In this document: piece after piece, positions 30,201 through 38,465 of the stretch
Layout: each line of letters opens with the position of its first letter
Numbering within the stretch: the first letter of the stretch is position 1
Assembly (NCBI GenBank): GCA_963402885.1
Contig: OY727093.1
Coordinates: 14,749,501-14,813,500 of the forward strand
Source: Antedon bifida
Lineage: Eukaryota; Echinodermata; Crinoidea; Comatulida; Antedonidae
Reading direction: 5' to 3'
Length of the DNA stretch: 64,000 bases
Made by a program: the position numbers and the translations under genes
Notes under the pieces: generated by a model
What the model was told of the DNA's origin: nothing
Database searches by the model: none
What the model saw: only the letters and a program-made list of their open reading frames with translations

Positions 30201-33077
30201 TACTGTTAGCACTAGGCCTAGTTCTACAACATTCCGTAAGATATAATCATCAAGTACTTTTATATTAATTGAAATTTCTATTCAGGACATTTTAGATTTA
30301 GGTTTTTAGGTCCCCTTAATATACTATGTATAAATGTATATAAGGAAAATGTGGTAAATTAAAACAGAGAATTATAATACATCCACCTTTACCTAATGTG
30401 TATAAAAATACAAATGACTTTTCTTTCTATCAACCAATTACACAATAGCGTGCCTTTTCTTGATGTTTTCCTCAAAATTAGTCCTTACATGCATTGTAGA
30501 CTAACGGGATATGAGAAAAGCCCAGGATAAGAAGAATAATTGCAGGAAAACTAGGCTAAGAAGAAAGCTCTCCCAGCGGGAATTACTGCACTTGGCTTTC
30601 AGAACCTCAATTCCAACTGCTGTCTGTTTCAATTGATGGCAATTTATCAATTATTTTTTACTGACAATGATAAAAAAATGAATATCATTGTAATTTTCAA
30701 CCAAATTTTATTACACACATTTATAAAAATAACGTAGTGTGGTAATTTTAATATTACTGTATGGACATTTTACAAATGACTGTACTGTTGAAAGTTTGTC
30801 ACAATAATGCAATGTTTGTGAAGGCCAGTACTTAGTGTTACTTGATGATCTATAAAGATCTTATCTAAATAGTTGCAAGAGGATCTCAACTTGAGTTGAA
30901 AAAATACAAGGGCTCTAGTAATAGATGCTGAAGCTGCGGATAGAGCTGAAAAGACTGGCATACAATCACCTACACACACAGGATACAAACAGCTCATAAT
31001 AAGAAACAAAGTCCAAAACAAGCTGTCTGTGTGAATTAAAATCACTGTGAACAATTATTTTATTGTAAAGATTAAACTGTATTGATTTTATGATTGATTA
31101 TAATAGATTGATTTCACTGGGACATATTTTATTGTAAAGAATAAACTGTATTAATGTTATAATTAATTATAACAGATTTATTTAATTAATATAATTAATT
31201 GTGATGTGATGTTTTATATACCGAATAAATTTTTAAAAAATAAAAAAATAATTACTAATTGATACCTTCAGAGGCCTCGGGATCGTTCTGCATCACTTGT
31301 GCGGCAATGTAAGGAAAATGTCGTGCCAAGTAATCCATTTCATCCTCCTCATTGTTAAAGTTTTCAAAATCATACTCCTCAGCATCTTGGTCATCCTCTG
31401 TTTCCTGTAAAAATAAAATAATATACATAACAATAACTTTTTAGTGGAGCTGAAGCTTGGTGGTTGACATGCTTCAAATCCAAAGGTCCAGTGTTCAATC
31501 CTGTCCTAGATTCATGGTTCAATCCTGACCTAGGTTCAGGGTTGAAACTCAGACTTATTCTACTCCATTCCCTTAGCTTGACCATTTTGCCCCTCACCAT
31601 CTGTCAATTACTTTCTAAGATCACTTCGCATGGCCACATGGCTGATCTTCTTATCTCCAGACCAAATTTGGAACTTTTCAAAAAGTCTTTTAGCTTCAAT
31701 GCTTTTTTTTTTTATTAAATTCTCTTCCTTTAGACTTGCTTCATTTTACTATTCCTTCAAATTTTGGCTCAAGAACCATCTTCTCCTTGTTTAATTGCTT
31801 CTTATCTCCTCTCTTTTCTCTCTGAGATCAGGGCCGTACTCAAGGGGGTGCGACGGGTGCGTACGCACCCCCCCCAAATTGCAAAAGGTCCACATTTTAT
31901 AGGGTCTTAAAATAAATAAGTACTCAATATTATGAAAATTGTCCAAAATATATTAATCCGCACCCACCCAAATAAAATCCTGCGTACGGCCCTGGAGATG
32001 GCCAATTTAATTTATTGTTTTCATTGATTTCCCTTTTGATACTAATTATTCATTTATTTTTTACAATTTTGTGGATGGACCACCCTCGAAAAATATTGTT
32101 GAAATAAAAAATAAATTTAATTGGTGAGTTTCTTGCTATGCTGTTGGTTGCATATGAAATTTGAAAAAATTAACAAATATTATGCATGTTCATTGGTACG
32201 TATTTGCAGCGACTATACTAATATTTAATGACAAATATTAAAATACATGCTAACATACAGCTATCAAATTAATAGGGCAATTGAATTCATATTTAAAGTA
32301 TTACTATTCTCAGTTTCTCTTAAACTTTGATATTATCACAAAACAATATTTGGCGGCAAAAAACCAAAACAAACAATTAATCATATAGACAACATGATCA
32401 AATGAGAAACCAGCAAAATTTAAACAAACAAGTCCAAAGTACAAAAGCAAACCAACCACTTAACAAGGCAAGGCAGAGAAACGAACATTATATCAAAATA
32501 CCTGTATATTGCATGAAACGTGCATGGTAAGTACAATTAATTCATATTAGAAATTTAATTGAATAGTGTAATGTAACACCTTTTTGAAGACACCTTCAGG
32601 ACCCAACAAAGTGTCCCCTAATTAATATCGGTGTCCCTGGAATAGGGGTTGGCTGTGTTATGCATATTTTCCCTTATTCATTTCACAGGGAGGTGTCTCC
32701 TTAATTAGGGGTGTTCCTAAAGGATGGGTGCTACTGCATTACACGTTTTTATTATATAAATCAATTTAGGTTATAATAAGAGGATAAATTTTAAAAGCAA
32801 TCAATTGATTTTAAATAGTGGCAAAACTTGAAATGGTCAAATATCTAATGGTAAATCAATTTTTCCAATTGATATTTAACTTTGAATCAAATGCAGAAGG
32901 AGGTAAGAAAGTCCCTTATGGGGGTTAGTAAAACTGCCGCATTGCATCTCATATTATATCCATATAGCTTAGAGCGGGTATGTGTACTTTAGAGAAGGTT
33001 TAATTTTCACATTAGCTTGAGCACATACTTACTTGACTACTTGTTAAGCTATGTTGTGAACTACTAATATCTTCCAT
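93..33077 (-). CDS. SNCAIP: Synphilin-1 ortholog (ankyrin repeat/coiled coil), 3' end outside window
   Basis: Eleven coding exons join in phase: 33077-33033, 31404-31266, 27604-26978, 26326-26124, 25225-25040, 22824-22711, 7610-7485, 3728-3559, 2501-2459, 1375-1218, 284-93. They give 667 codons plus two bases and then continue past the left edge. The N-terminus (residues 1-270) is acidic and low in structure, and 271-338 is a basic/polar linker. Residues 339-535 are ankyrin repeats (TLLHVAAKFGHLECLQYLL; SLLHIAARYGQ; NTPAHLSAKYGHLPCVQ), and about 515-610 form a coiled coil. The segment LVVVEACSTLSDQVV matches human synphilin-1 LVVVETCMSLASQVV as I recall it, and the repeats match in order. In mammals this cytosolic adaptor binds alpha-synuclein and SIAH/parkin ubiquitin ligases; a function here is inference. 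Start: first ATG after an in-frame TGA. Human length is 919 residues, so roughly a quarter is missing off the edge. Confidence 0.9.
1218..1375 (-). CDS. SNCAIP: SNCAIP coding exon 10 (coiled coil)
   Basis: 158 bases, phase 0 in and phase 2 out, donor CCAG|gtgagt, acceptor tattttctag. Lys/Glu-rich heptad-like sequence (MQKTDLMKKVDEVRAEYKSL). Continues the coiled coil; little direct similarity to the vertebrate protein from here on. Confidence 0.75.
2252..2424. repeat. M3-family element
   Basis: Ends read CAGTAAAACTTCTCC and GAGGTTCTACTATA as near inverted repeats. Inside are the family hallmarks GGGCACCCCTATTAAGAGGACA and GTCTCTTTAATAG. Lies in SNCAIP intron 9 (between exons 10 and 9). Confidence 0.5.
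2459..2501 (-). CDS. SNCAIP: SNCAIP coding exon 9 (coiled coil)
   Basis: A 43-base exon, phase 2 in and phase 0 out, with a strong acceptor (ttttttcctcaacag) and donor GAC|gtaaga. It encodes EIEQENTVLKSRLDD, aligned with the vertebrate coiled-coil segment TVERVTLQNQL. It is too short to be found as an open frame alone. Confidence 0.85.
3058..3160. repeat. Dispersed repeat fragment with GTTCAA trimers
   Basis: Starts with a short AAGTTC triplication (aagttcaagttcaagttcag) followed by a GC-richer stretch ending in accctggggctgagg. The composition stands out from the AT-rich intron. Probably a SINE-type fragment; family not identified. Confidence 0.3.
3559..3728 (-). CDS. SNCAIP: SNCAIP coding exon 8 (last ankyrin repeat and start of coiled coil)
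   Basis: 170 bases, phase 0 in and phase 2 out. TLVEYNQDITLLNKKQQTP is followed by the diagnostic LVVVEACSTLSDQVVRL. This joins the final ankyrin repeat directly to the coiled coil, the same architecture as vertebrate synphilin-1. Acceptor ctatttattag, donor AGAGA|gtatgt. Confidence 0.92.
3912..4206 (-). repeat. tRNA-derived SINE
   Basis: Read on the minus strand it begins with a tRNA-like head: A box TGGCGCAGTGTGTTGG and B box GGTTCGAATCC. A body of about 200 bases ends in GCGCTATATAAATCC and an ATT-rich tail. Both RNA polymerase III boxes are recognisable. Lies in SNCAIP intron 7. Confidence 0.8.
4265..4440. repeat. M4 repeat copy 1
   Basis: Shares GTATCAGTGGCTGGATCTCA and AATGGAGATA with the reverse complement of 35999-36125. 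The far end reads ctgtccggcaacactagccc. Unclassified interspersed repeat; a microsatellite (TA)n follows at about 4455. Confidence 0.6.
7485..7610 (-). CDS. SNCAIP: SNCAIP coding exon 7 (ankyrin)
   Basis: 126 bases (42 codons), phase 0 at both ends, between ctattttcag and CAG|gtcagt. It encodes ESCLRWLLSYM and then the ankyrin motif DNKGNTPAHLSAKYGHLPCV. It is separated from exon 6 by a 15.1-kb intron. Confidence 0.9.
7857..8048 (-). other. Open island with S4-like arginine ladder (possible exon relic)
   Basis: The minus-strand translation has a hydrophobic stretch LLVVIFLVLTIVLSY, then ARIRTLRLLRFTRLIVSVQQ, in which Arg recurs every third residue four times, as in voltage-sensor S4 helices. 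A consensus-like donor follows CAACAG (gtgctt). The upstream AG falls within the end of an M3 element. Too short for confident assignment. Confidence 0.25.
8049..8150. repeat. M3-family element, partial
   Basis: AGAACCTCTCTTTTGAGACA, then CCCTATTCAGGGAACAGGCC and CTCTATTAAGGGGACA: the characteristic M3 modules in order, without a clear second end. Confidence 0.5.
9483..9674 (-). other. GC-richer open island, function unknown
   Basis: A 63-codon open stretch with balanced codon use in an otherwise AT-rich intron. Its sequence looks protein-like and beta-strand rich (YSAKYHLEVDEGDGVVNFGD; GVDGLIIVKYRITF). No family recognised. Could be a relic of an inserted gene or retrocopy, or chance. Confidence 0.2.
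10027..10050. repeat. Short perfect hairpin
   Basis: ACATTGACAA and TTGTCAATGT, 10-bp arms with a 4-base loop, followed by a T run. No evident role in a eukaryotic intron. Confidence 0.4.
11126..11240. repeat. Two direct repeats of 34 bp, 81 bp apart
   Basis: CTCGAGTAC(A/G)ATGATATTGACTG followed by GTAATTTTCG at 11126-11159 and again at 11207-11240, with two mismatches. A remnant of an 81-bp tandem duplication or part of a larger repeat. Confidence 0.6.
11276..11355 (-). repeat. tRNA-like SINE head
   Basis: On the minus strand, GTTCCGTGGCGCAGCGGATG (A box) is followed about 40 bases on by GAGTTCAAGTC (B box). The body is not obvious. Confidence 0.55.
11801..11930. mobile_element. Foldback MITE
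   Basis: Arms of about 45 bp are inverted: ATATAAGATTTGACATCCC at the left and its complement GGGATGTCAAATCTTATAT at the right, then GGGAATGATAT/ATATCATTCCC. The spacer is about 35 bp. No coding content. TA-rich flanks prevent naming a target duplication. Confidence 0.7.
14839..15100. repeat. Diverged tandem array, unit about 60 bp
   Basis: Four to five units carry the ordered modules (C)TCCCAATGGA, AATGTGGGCCTAGAAA and GTGGACTTG, starting near 14839, 14899, 14960, 15018 and 15079. Units differ at many positions, so the array is old. Confidence 0.6.
19143..19337 (-). other. GC-richer open island, function unknown
   Basis: A 64-codon open stretch, protein-like (FAAVTYNAVQKHSAKEMTL; RRFNEGDLLIFTAFISLED). 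It differs from the surrounding AT-rich intron in base composition. No domain recognised, no clear splice sites. It may be a relic of the same origin as 9483-9674, which has a similar length and character. Confidence 0.2.
20521..20985. repeat. Tandem array of three units of about 155 bp
   Basis: Units begin with TACTTAGAACTGGTATTGGT at 20521 (variant), 20674 and 20831. Each ends with GAGTGCGAATTTCAAGATAGGA-like sequence about 130 bases later. Middle parts share ATACAAAATACATTC and AATAATTTG. About 75-80% alike by eye. Confidence 0.75.
22193..22593. mobile_element. hAT-like non-autonomous element with 5-bp target duplication
   Basis: Begins CAGGTGCAGATCCAGG and ends CCTGTGCCTG, so the terminal CAGG..CAG is inverted. 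The element is flanked on both sides by TTGGT. Contains a long G run (about 22221) and a C-rich complement near the other end (GTGGGGGTGC). 401 bp, no coding capacity. Confidence 0.65.
22711..22824 (-). CDS. SNCAIP: SNCAIP coding exon 6 (ankyrin)
   Basis: 114 bases (38 codons), phase 0 at both ends: HGQNICMEWLISETSSVAEL and then SLLHIAARYGQ. Human synphilin-1 has VRWMVSETEAIAEL and SLIHYAGCYGQ. Acceptor ttacatag, donor CAG|gtattt. A 14-bp perfect hairpin lies 50-84 bases upstream of its acceptor. Confidence 0.9.
22875..22909. repeat. Perfect 14-bp hairpin near SNCAIP exon 6 acceptor
   Basis: ACCATGGAGGTATA and its exact complement TATACCTCCATGGT flank a 7-base loop. It is 50-84 bases upstream of the acceptor at 22825-22826 in transcription order, near where a branch point would be expected. 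Confidence 0.6.
23755..23842 (-). repeat. tRNA-like SINE relic
   Basis: Minus strand: TGTGGCGCAATGGTAAAGCA (A-box-like), then AAAAGTTCAATC (degenerate B box). Precedes AGTTGGTCATAACTTGTATC, a continuation seen in related SINEs. Confidence 0.5.
25040..25225 (-). CDS. SNCAIP: SNCAIP coding exon 5 (ankyrin)
   Basis: 186 bases (62 codons), phase 0 at both ends. It contains the ankyrin motif DLKGNTLLHVAAKFGHLECL and ends LTPTALAVK. The vertebrate counterpart reads LTPAGLAIK at the same place. Acceptor cctttttag, donor AAG|gtattg. Confidence 0.9.
25741..26082. mobile_element. M2 element copy 1
   Basis: Ends are inverted: AAGCGTGGTTCCCACTAG at the left and CTAGTGGGAATCAAGCTT at the right. Shares internal blocks with 58519-58880 (GTGTAATCACAAGTGGGAAC; AAATCAAATCAGTTTGATTT; CAACAAGCAGGTTTGATTTC). 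342 bp, in SNCAIP intron 4, ending only 42 bases from exon 4. Confidence 0.8.
26124..26326 (-). CDS. SNCAIP: SNCAIP coding exon 4
   Basis: 203 bases, acceptor aattttag, donor AAATG|gtaaat, phase 1 in and phase 0 out. Basic Lys/Ser-rich linker ending in LLVKATMNGDLNKM. This runs directly into the first ankyrin helix pair of the next exon, matching the KSILNIVKEGQISLL position of the vertebrate protein. Confidence 0.85.
26611..26745 (-). repeat. SINE (S2 family), copy 1
   Basis: Minus strand: GTGGTGCTGTAGCATGCTTA, then GGTCCGAGGTTCAATACTGA, CCTAGTGCCAGAGTTGTGAC and TCATTTGAG-type tail sequence. The same head and body occur at 31443 and 46236. Confidence 0.65.
26978..27604 (-). CDS. SNCAIP: SNCAIP coding exon 3 (largest exon)
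   Basis: 627 bases, phase 1 to phase 1, acceptor tattttacag, donor TCAG|gtagta. It encodes a polar, Lys/Asp/Ser-rich region without a clear domain (residues about 62-270), consistent with the poorly conserved N-terminal half of synphilin-1. The plus-strand open frame at 27043-27468 is its antisense shadow. Confidence 0.85.
27605..31265 (-). other. SNCAIP intron 2, 3.7 kb
   Basis: AT-rich with no recognised gene. Around 28815-29030 a short motif (tactcatgtaaacctggc) recurs in degraded form two or three times. A fragment near 29084 resembles M3. Confidence 0.5.
31266..31404 (-). CDS. SNCAIP: SNCAIP coding exon 2 (acidic)
   Basis: 139 bases between ttttacag and GAAG|gtatca. Starts in phase 0 and ends in phase 1. 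It encodes an Asp/Glu-rich stretch including EEYDFENFNNEEDEMDYL, which resembles the acidic EHYDLDMDEILDVPYI region of vertebrate synphilin-1. Confidence 0.85.
31443..31590 (+). repeat. SINE (S2 family), copy 2
   Basis: AGTGGAGCTGAAGCTTGGTG matches the tRNA-like head of 46236 (AGTGGAGCTGTAGCTTGGTG). It is followed by GGTCCAGTGTTCAATCCTG (B-box-like) and an internally repeated TGGTTCAATCCTGACCTAGG. Lies in SNCAIP intron 1. Confidence 0.6.
31829..31994. mobile_element. hAT-like MITE with 5-bp target duplication GAGAT
   Basis: 166 bp with inverted ends CAGGGCCGTACTCA and TGCGTACGGCCCTG, flanked on both sides by GAGAT. Subterminal GGGGGTGCGACGGGTGCGTA and a C run are partly mirrored near the other end. 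No coding sequence. Confidence 0.75.
32572..32738. repeat. M3-family element
   Basis: Contains GACACCTTCAGGACCCAACA, AAGTGTCCCCTAATTAATAT and GGTGTCTCCTTAATTAGGGG, the M3 modules in the orientation opposite to 51003-51178. In SNCAIP intron 1. Confidence 0.55.
33033..33077 (-). CDS. SNCAIP: SNCAIP coding exon 1
   Basis: Fifteen codons, MEDISSSQHSLTSSQ, ending at CAA|gtaagt in phase 0. An in-frame TGA lies 12 bases upstream of the ATG, so no longer N-terminus is possible in this exon. A possible 5' UTR acceptor (agctttag) lies about 40 bases upstream near 33118. Confidence 0.75.
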
Positions 33078-35080
33078 ATTGGTCACTAGTCAACAACATC
33101 CACTGGGGATTACTAAAGCTATAAAGAATAAAACGCAATTACAATTAGCTCTCAGCTGAATGAACATAGACAACACCCATATTTATTTCATAATATAATA
33201 TACAAACTCGCATAATTTGATACTGAATCAATTCGTTGCAAAGACTGACACATATTTTATTTCAGAAAGCATTTAGGCTAAACCGAGAAATAGCTACAGT
33301 GTGTGTAGACTAGCTAATTTTAATATATCGTAATATTTTCACATGCATCATAATATGCTAATTAATAATATAATAATTAATAGTAATATTTCAATTCAAG
33401 TAAAAATTAAAATAGATATGTTGAGAATTACATGCTTCAATATCATTTTTATTTAGATTAGAAAAATGAGTATGAGAATCTTTGTATCAAAATGTTACTT
33501 TGGTGTGTGTGAATAAAATAATAATGACATTTATGGGTAGTAAACAATGTCTATTGATTTCATACAACAGTAAATATATAATTCTTATAACATTTGAGTT
33601 ACATATTGATTCCTCATAAACTTAAGCGTCTTAATCAATAGGGCTTGCAATTTATAATACGTTTTTTTATTAATGTCTTGAAAAAGATTATAGCTATTGA
33701 TCCTTCGGAGAATCTAGTGTATAGACCCTGCTGTAAGGTCATTATTGGTCTACTATACAGGTCTTGTAAAACCTAGAATCATAAAGCGATAAATTCAACT
33801 TTATTGTTTGAAGGTTTGCATGACAAAATCAAATGTTGATATGACGATCAAAGCATATTGATCGAAACGTCAAGAAATTCAACAGTTCTTTTCGGAACTA
33901 ATATACGTGGTGTACCACAAACTTTATATCAAAATACAACTTTGTTGAATAATAATATAATTAAAAACGTTAAAACAGAAACACATTTAGCCTTGTATAC
34001 GGTAGAATCAACAAAATATCTAATTATATTCCTGGGCACAGCAAAAATACTTTAACTCATTAATTAAGCTCATTTTAATAACACTATTTGTTTATTTAAA
34101 AAAACAGCTACCATACAAAGCTACAGGTTCAAAAAAGAAACTAAATAAATGCCACAAATTTTGATCATGCATAGAGAAAAATAATGCTACAAACCATCTA
34201 AAGATAATATTATTACTCAGATGTTGAATAATATTACAAGCATTATTATTATTTAATAAATTAAACTTACCCTACACTACAGGTAGAAAGGTGTCACAGG
34301 TTTAAATGTAACGGTTACTTCATACAAACTGTGAACTGTTATGGTAGTAGTAGCAGCTAGCTATTCTATTATCCAATTAGTCACCCCATGATTGATCAGT
34401 GCTTGCCGACCAATTTTTTGCCTCATTAGGTACCAACAAAATTCACTAATCATAGCGCTAAACAATAACAATAAATCATACAGTAACAAAAGATACCAAA
34501 ACCGGTCTTTGTCACCAAAGCCCACAAAACAAAAATATGCCATTTACCACACAACCAACATGGCATTAAAATACCAAGTTTTTTTCATTGATGGAATTAT
34601 GAAGTGTAAAGCGGGGATTTTAATTCTTTGTGTTTTAATCAAATTGTTGGATTAGTTTATGTTTTATTTGCTTACAAAATTTAAAATCCTGCTTTTTTAT
34701 ATACCTTTTGCATTGATTTAAATTTATATATAATTCAAAATAAAACCTTATTCCAAATTTAATTCCAATTTAATTCCAGGGACAAAATAATTGTCAAAAT
34801 GAGGCCACTAGTGCAAAAAACAAGAGCATACACTTTTCCTGAACTATAAGTTTACATTCATAGGTAGACTGCATTAAACTTTGACCTCTTGTTAACCCCT
34901 TATATCTCAATGTTTAACCCTTAACTTGTCACTCTCAATACAATCATAAACCTACATTTCAACCTTTCACTAACCCTGTGTATCTTTAGCATTTTACCCT
35001 TGTTGTTAAGATTTGTCGCCTCCATAAATTGCTAACCTACATTGGTCTACACACATCAAAACGGTTAGACAAACTACAGT

Positions 35081-35236
35081 TAAGATCTGTCTACACTATC
35101 AAACTAGTTTGCCAAAAAAGTGTGATGTGCCTAAATATGGTGGTAATATGCCCAAATATGGTAGTGATATGACATCATGTCCATATATGGGCACATTTTT
35201 TTGTCACATTAAGTTGATAGTGTAGACAGAGCTTTA
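35081..35236. mobile_element. M1 foldback MITE copy
   Basis: GATCTGTCTACACTATCAAA at the left and TTGATAGTGTAGACAGAGCT at the right. The interior has two CCCAAATATGGTAGTGATATG-type units mirrored by CCATATATGGGCACA, so the whole element can fold back on itself. Confidence 0.75.
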
Positions 35237-35998
35237 GACAAACTGCAATAACTGCAACATCCATAATATTGATCAATACGGCACTACTGAATCGCTAAAT
35301 AAACATTTGTTATTGATTAATTATCAACCCAAATTAATATTATTATTATGTATCTGTAACACTGATGAATTTCACACAAAATTATGAGATGATTACTCAT
35401 CAGTATTCATTTATAAATTTTGATGTGAACCGGGAATAACCCGTTATATTACACTTAATTTTCAAATACTGTAGGTACTTCGAAGGTATCCACACCAAGT
35501 CTAATTTTAATACAAAAAAATATAAATCATAAATCATCAAGATATATCTAATTCAGTTATTCGTTGTAAATAATATAAGCTTTGCTTATTATATTGATAT
35601 TTCTATCATGTTTGTATTGTGCATGTTTTTTTTTTCTTTCATAACCTTTTCAGCTTTTTGACTGTGGAATTTGATGTTTTGAAACCATAATAAATAACTA
35701 CAAGAGACTAATAATTCTACACAATATAATAAAATATTCATACAATTTAGAAATGCATACACACAAATGTAGGTTACTAGCCATAGTAAAATTCTCATGA
35801 ATTGTTTTACATAACTAATTTCGTAACTGTCTTCGGAATGTTTACTTAGAGGAATCGTTGGATGGAAATGATAACAAAACAGTAGGGAGCAAAGATGTGA
35901 AACACATCTCCAAGTAGGCCAATTATATTCAATCACGAAAGAATGGTAGTCTTAAAAACTAGTATATATATATATCAATAAATAAATGTCATTCATAG

Positions 35999-36125
35999 TG
36001 AGGAAGGGTTAGTGCTGCCCAAAGCTATGCAATTTTCTTCTGGTTTTACGTTTTATCTCCATTGAGATCCAGCCACTGATACCCACAGCATTGTCATTGT
36101 TTTTTCAGTATATTAATTACCTTTT
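35999..36125. repeat. M4 repeat copy 2
   Basis: Inverted relative to 4265-4440. Shares TATCTCCATTGAGATCCAGC and CACTGATACCCACAGC. The left end AGGGTTAGTGCTGCC corresponds to the ggcaacactagccct of the other copy. Confidence 0.6.
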
Positions 36126-36302
36126 GATTTAATATATTTGTCATGATATAATTAAAAAATTACCATATATTTGTAATTTTAAAAATAATAAAATAATGTA
36201 TTAATGTAAAAGTGACAGGCAGTATCTAACCATCTTCTCCATGGTTTAACACTACAATACATCAAAACAATATAAGCATACTGGTGGATACTTATTAGGT
36301 GA

Positions 36303-37892
36303 TCATTTAGAATAAAATGATCACCTATTGTTATTGTACAAAATCTTTATTATTATTGTTATTATTATTATTATTCTTCTTCTTTCTGTACACTTTTGTT
36401 TAGCAATTATCTCAAAAAGTTGAATAACAATGATCACAAAAATTTTACAATGTCTTTCAAATACTTTAACTTAGCCATAATAAGCTTTTCAGCGTGATCA
36501 CTCAACCGTGACGTCACGTATACGCGATTTTGTGAAATCACATTATCAATCATATGTCCATAATTGATTATGACATATTTAAGAAATTCACTACACGTAA
36601 ATTTCAGGTCAAGGTAAAAAATATTAGCAAATAAAAACTCGCGCGTCTCAAGGTCATGCACGTGAAATCGCGCGTAAAGATTTTGAAAAGCTCAAAATTA
36701 AGTTTTGATCAATTTAGAGCATGAATTAGGCCATTTGCGTGTTTCAAAAAATTACTGCGCAAAAACACGTTTTTGCGCACGCGATTCGTAAAAAGCGTAA
36801 AAAATAAAATTTGATGTATAAATCACATTCTACTCACAATTCTTAGTACATTAACCAAATTTGAGTCCATTTCCACTTAAAATAATGCTCTACAAGCACA
36901 TTACAAATGACAAAATGCACATATTAATTGTACAAAAGTGCTAAAAATGGTAAAAATAAGGCCTTTTTAAAATGAAAATAACTCTTCAGAATGCACGATG
37001 ACCCCTAAGTTTTTTAACTTATTCGGGAAGCCATTGAGTTGTAGATATAAATGTATATACACATTAGACGTACAAAATGGTATTACTTCATCAAATGGCC
37101 ACTTGAATTTAACAATTAGGATTTTTTTCCGGTTTGTGTGGGTTATCACATTCAATAGAGCGTATCTCCGCTTTTTGAGCTCGATTTTCGCGCACATTTC
37201 AGTGTGTGCTTGCTTAATTATTTATCTTTCTCATAAGTTGTCAGTATTTTCATTTTGTTGACGTCATCACGCGTAAAAACTTGAATAACGTAGGTCGTGT
37301 AATTTCACCTTTGTCGTAAATTTGAATATCTTACAGCTCTTCAGAATTGAAGGTTACCTTGATGATTATAATTTATTATGAAAGCTGATGAAATGTAGAT
37401 ATGAATTCATATAAAAACCAAGCCTATCGGATGTTGTGACGTTAACATATGGCCAGATGAAGTTAAAAAGTAGTTTTTTCATCTTTTTCGTAAATTTTAT
37501 ACAAATTTCAAAGAGCGTGCACAGCGCTTCTACGTGCCAGATTCTCTTCCAATTCTTATATTTATTTGCTCAATTCATTATCTTTCGAAATTATCATCTT
37601 CGAGTTTATTTTGATAATTCCATCATACCAAAAAATTAGAACATGATGTGTGTCCCGTAATTTCACCTATGCTACACTGTATATAGATATACAGTATATA
37701 CTGTACATATTGTATATGGCATGTAATAGGCACAGCTCAGCACTATAAGCGTATGCATCATGTCATAGGATGGCGTACATCAACTTTTTACGATCGTATG
37801 TTAACGTACATGCATGTTTAAAAAATGTTAATTTCATTAAAATGATAAAAATGATCACCTATAATTCGTCAAAGTGACGAATTAAATTCTAG
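36303..37892 (+). mobile_element. Candidate non-autonomous Helitron (1.59 kb)
   Basis: The left end begins TC after a host A. The right end has a hairpin (AATTCGTCA, 3-base loop, TGACGAATT), then AAATT, then CTAG before a host T. This is the TC...hairpin-CTRR arrangement inserted between A and T that is typical of Helitrons. The left end also holds a subterminal palindrome (GATCATTT/AAATGATC), as in Helentron-type elements. The interior is richer in CG than its surroundings (CGCG, ACGCGATT) and carries no helicase-like open frame. Confidence 0.45.
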
Positions 37893-38394
37893 TCATTTAT
37901 TATTCCTTTTCAATTCGCCTAGCAATTCTGGAGTTTATCATCAGGACATACAAAACACTGGTGCTTGATGGCCCAGTGTATTTAAACGTTGAGTTTTGCC
38001 TTGGCAATGTGAAAGGTGTAATATGGATGGAAATCTCAATGATGGCCAAAGACAGCAAGGGTTTCATAATATCTTTAAAAAATATACATATATCGTGAAA
38101 TGTTCCTTAATTACAAATCACATTTTAATCTACATGTATGTTCTTAATACAGTACAAACTGAAAAAAGCTTATTGTTTGAATGCTAACAGTTACTACTTA
38201 TGATAGCAAACCCATTATTATAAACCACAACCTTTATTGTGAGTACAAATACAGAATAAACACTTACAACTCTTTAGAAATTTACGTCATCATCATATTT
38301 ATTGTTAATAAAACCTGGGTTAATAATTCAAGAACAAGTGTACAAAACAAACATACACTCAGGACAGTTTGCATTTTTAATCATAAATATTGGG

Positions 38395-38465
38395 GATTTG
38401 TGCCGACTTGAACCCAGGACTTTGCTAATAAGCTATCGCCAACATGTACTTAAGACAGTGCCACT
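38395..38465 (-). repeat. Degraded tRNA-like sequence
   Basis: Minus strand: GAGTGGCACTGTCTTAAG, then about 30 bases, then CTGGGTTCAAGTC. The B box is good, the A box weak. Likely an old SINE head. Confidence 0.35.

Noticed and set aside
35589-35936. 115-codon minus-strand open frame.
   Set aside because: No initiation context, domain or splice support; Cys/Leu/Tyr-rich composition typical of AT-rich chance frames.
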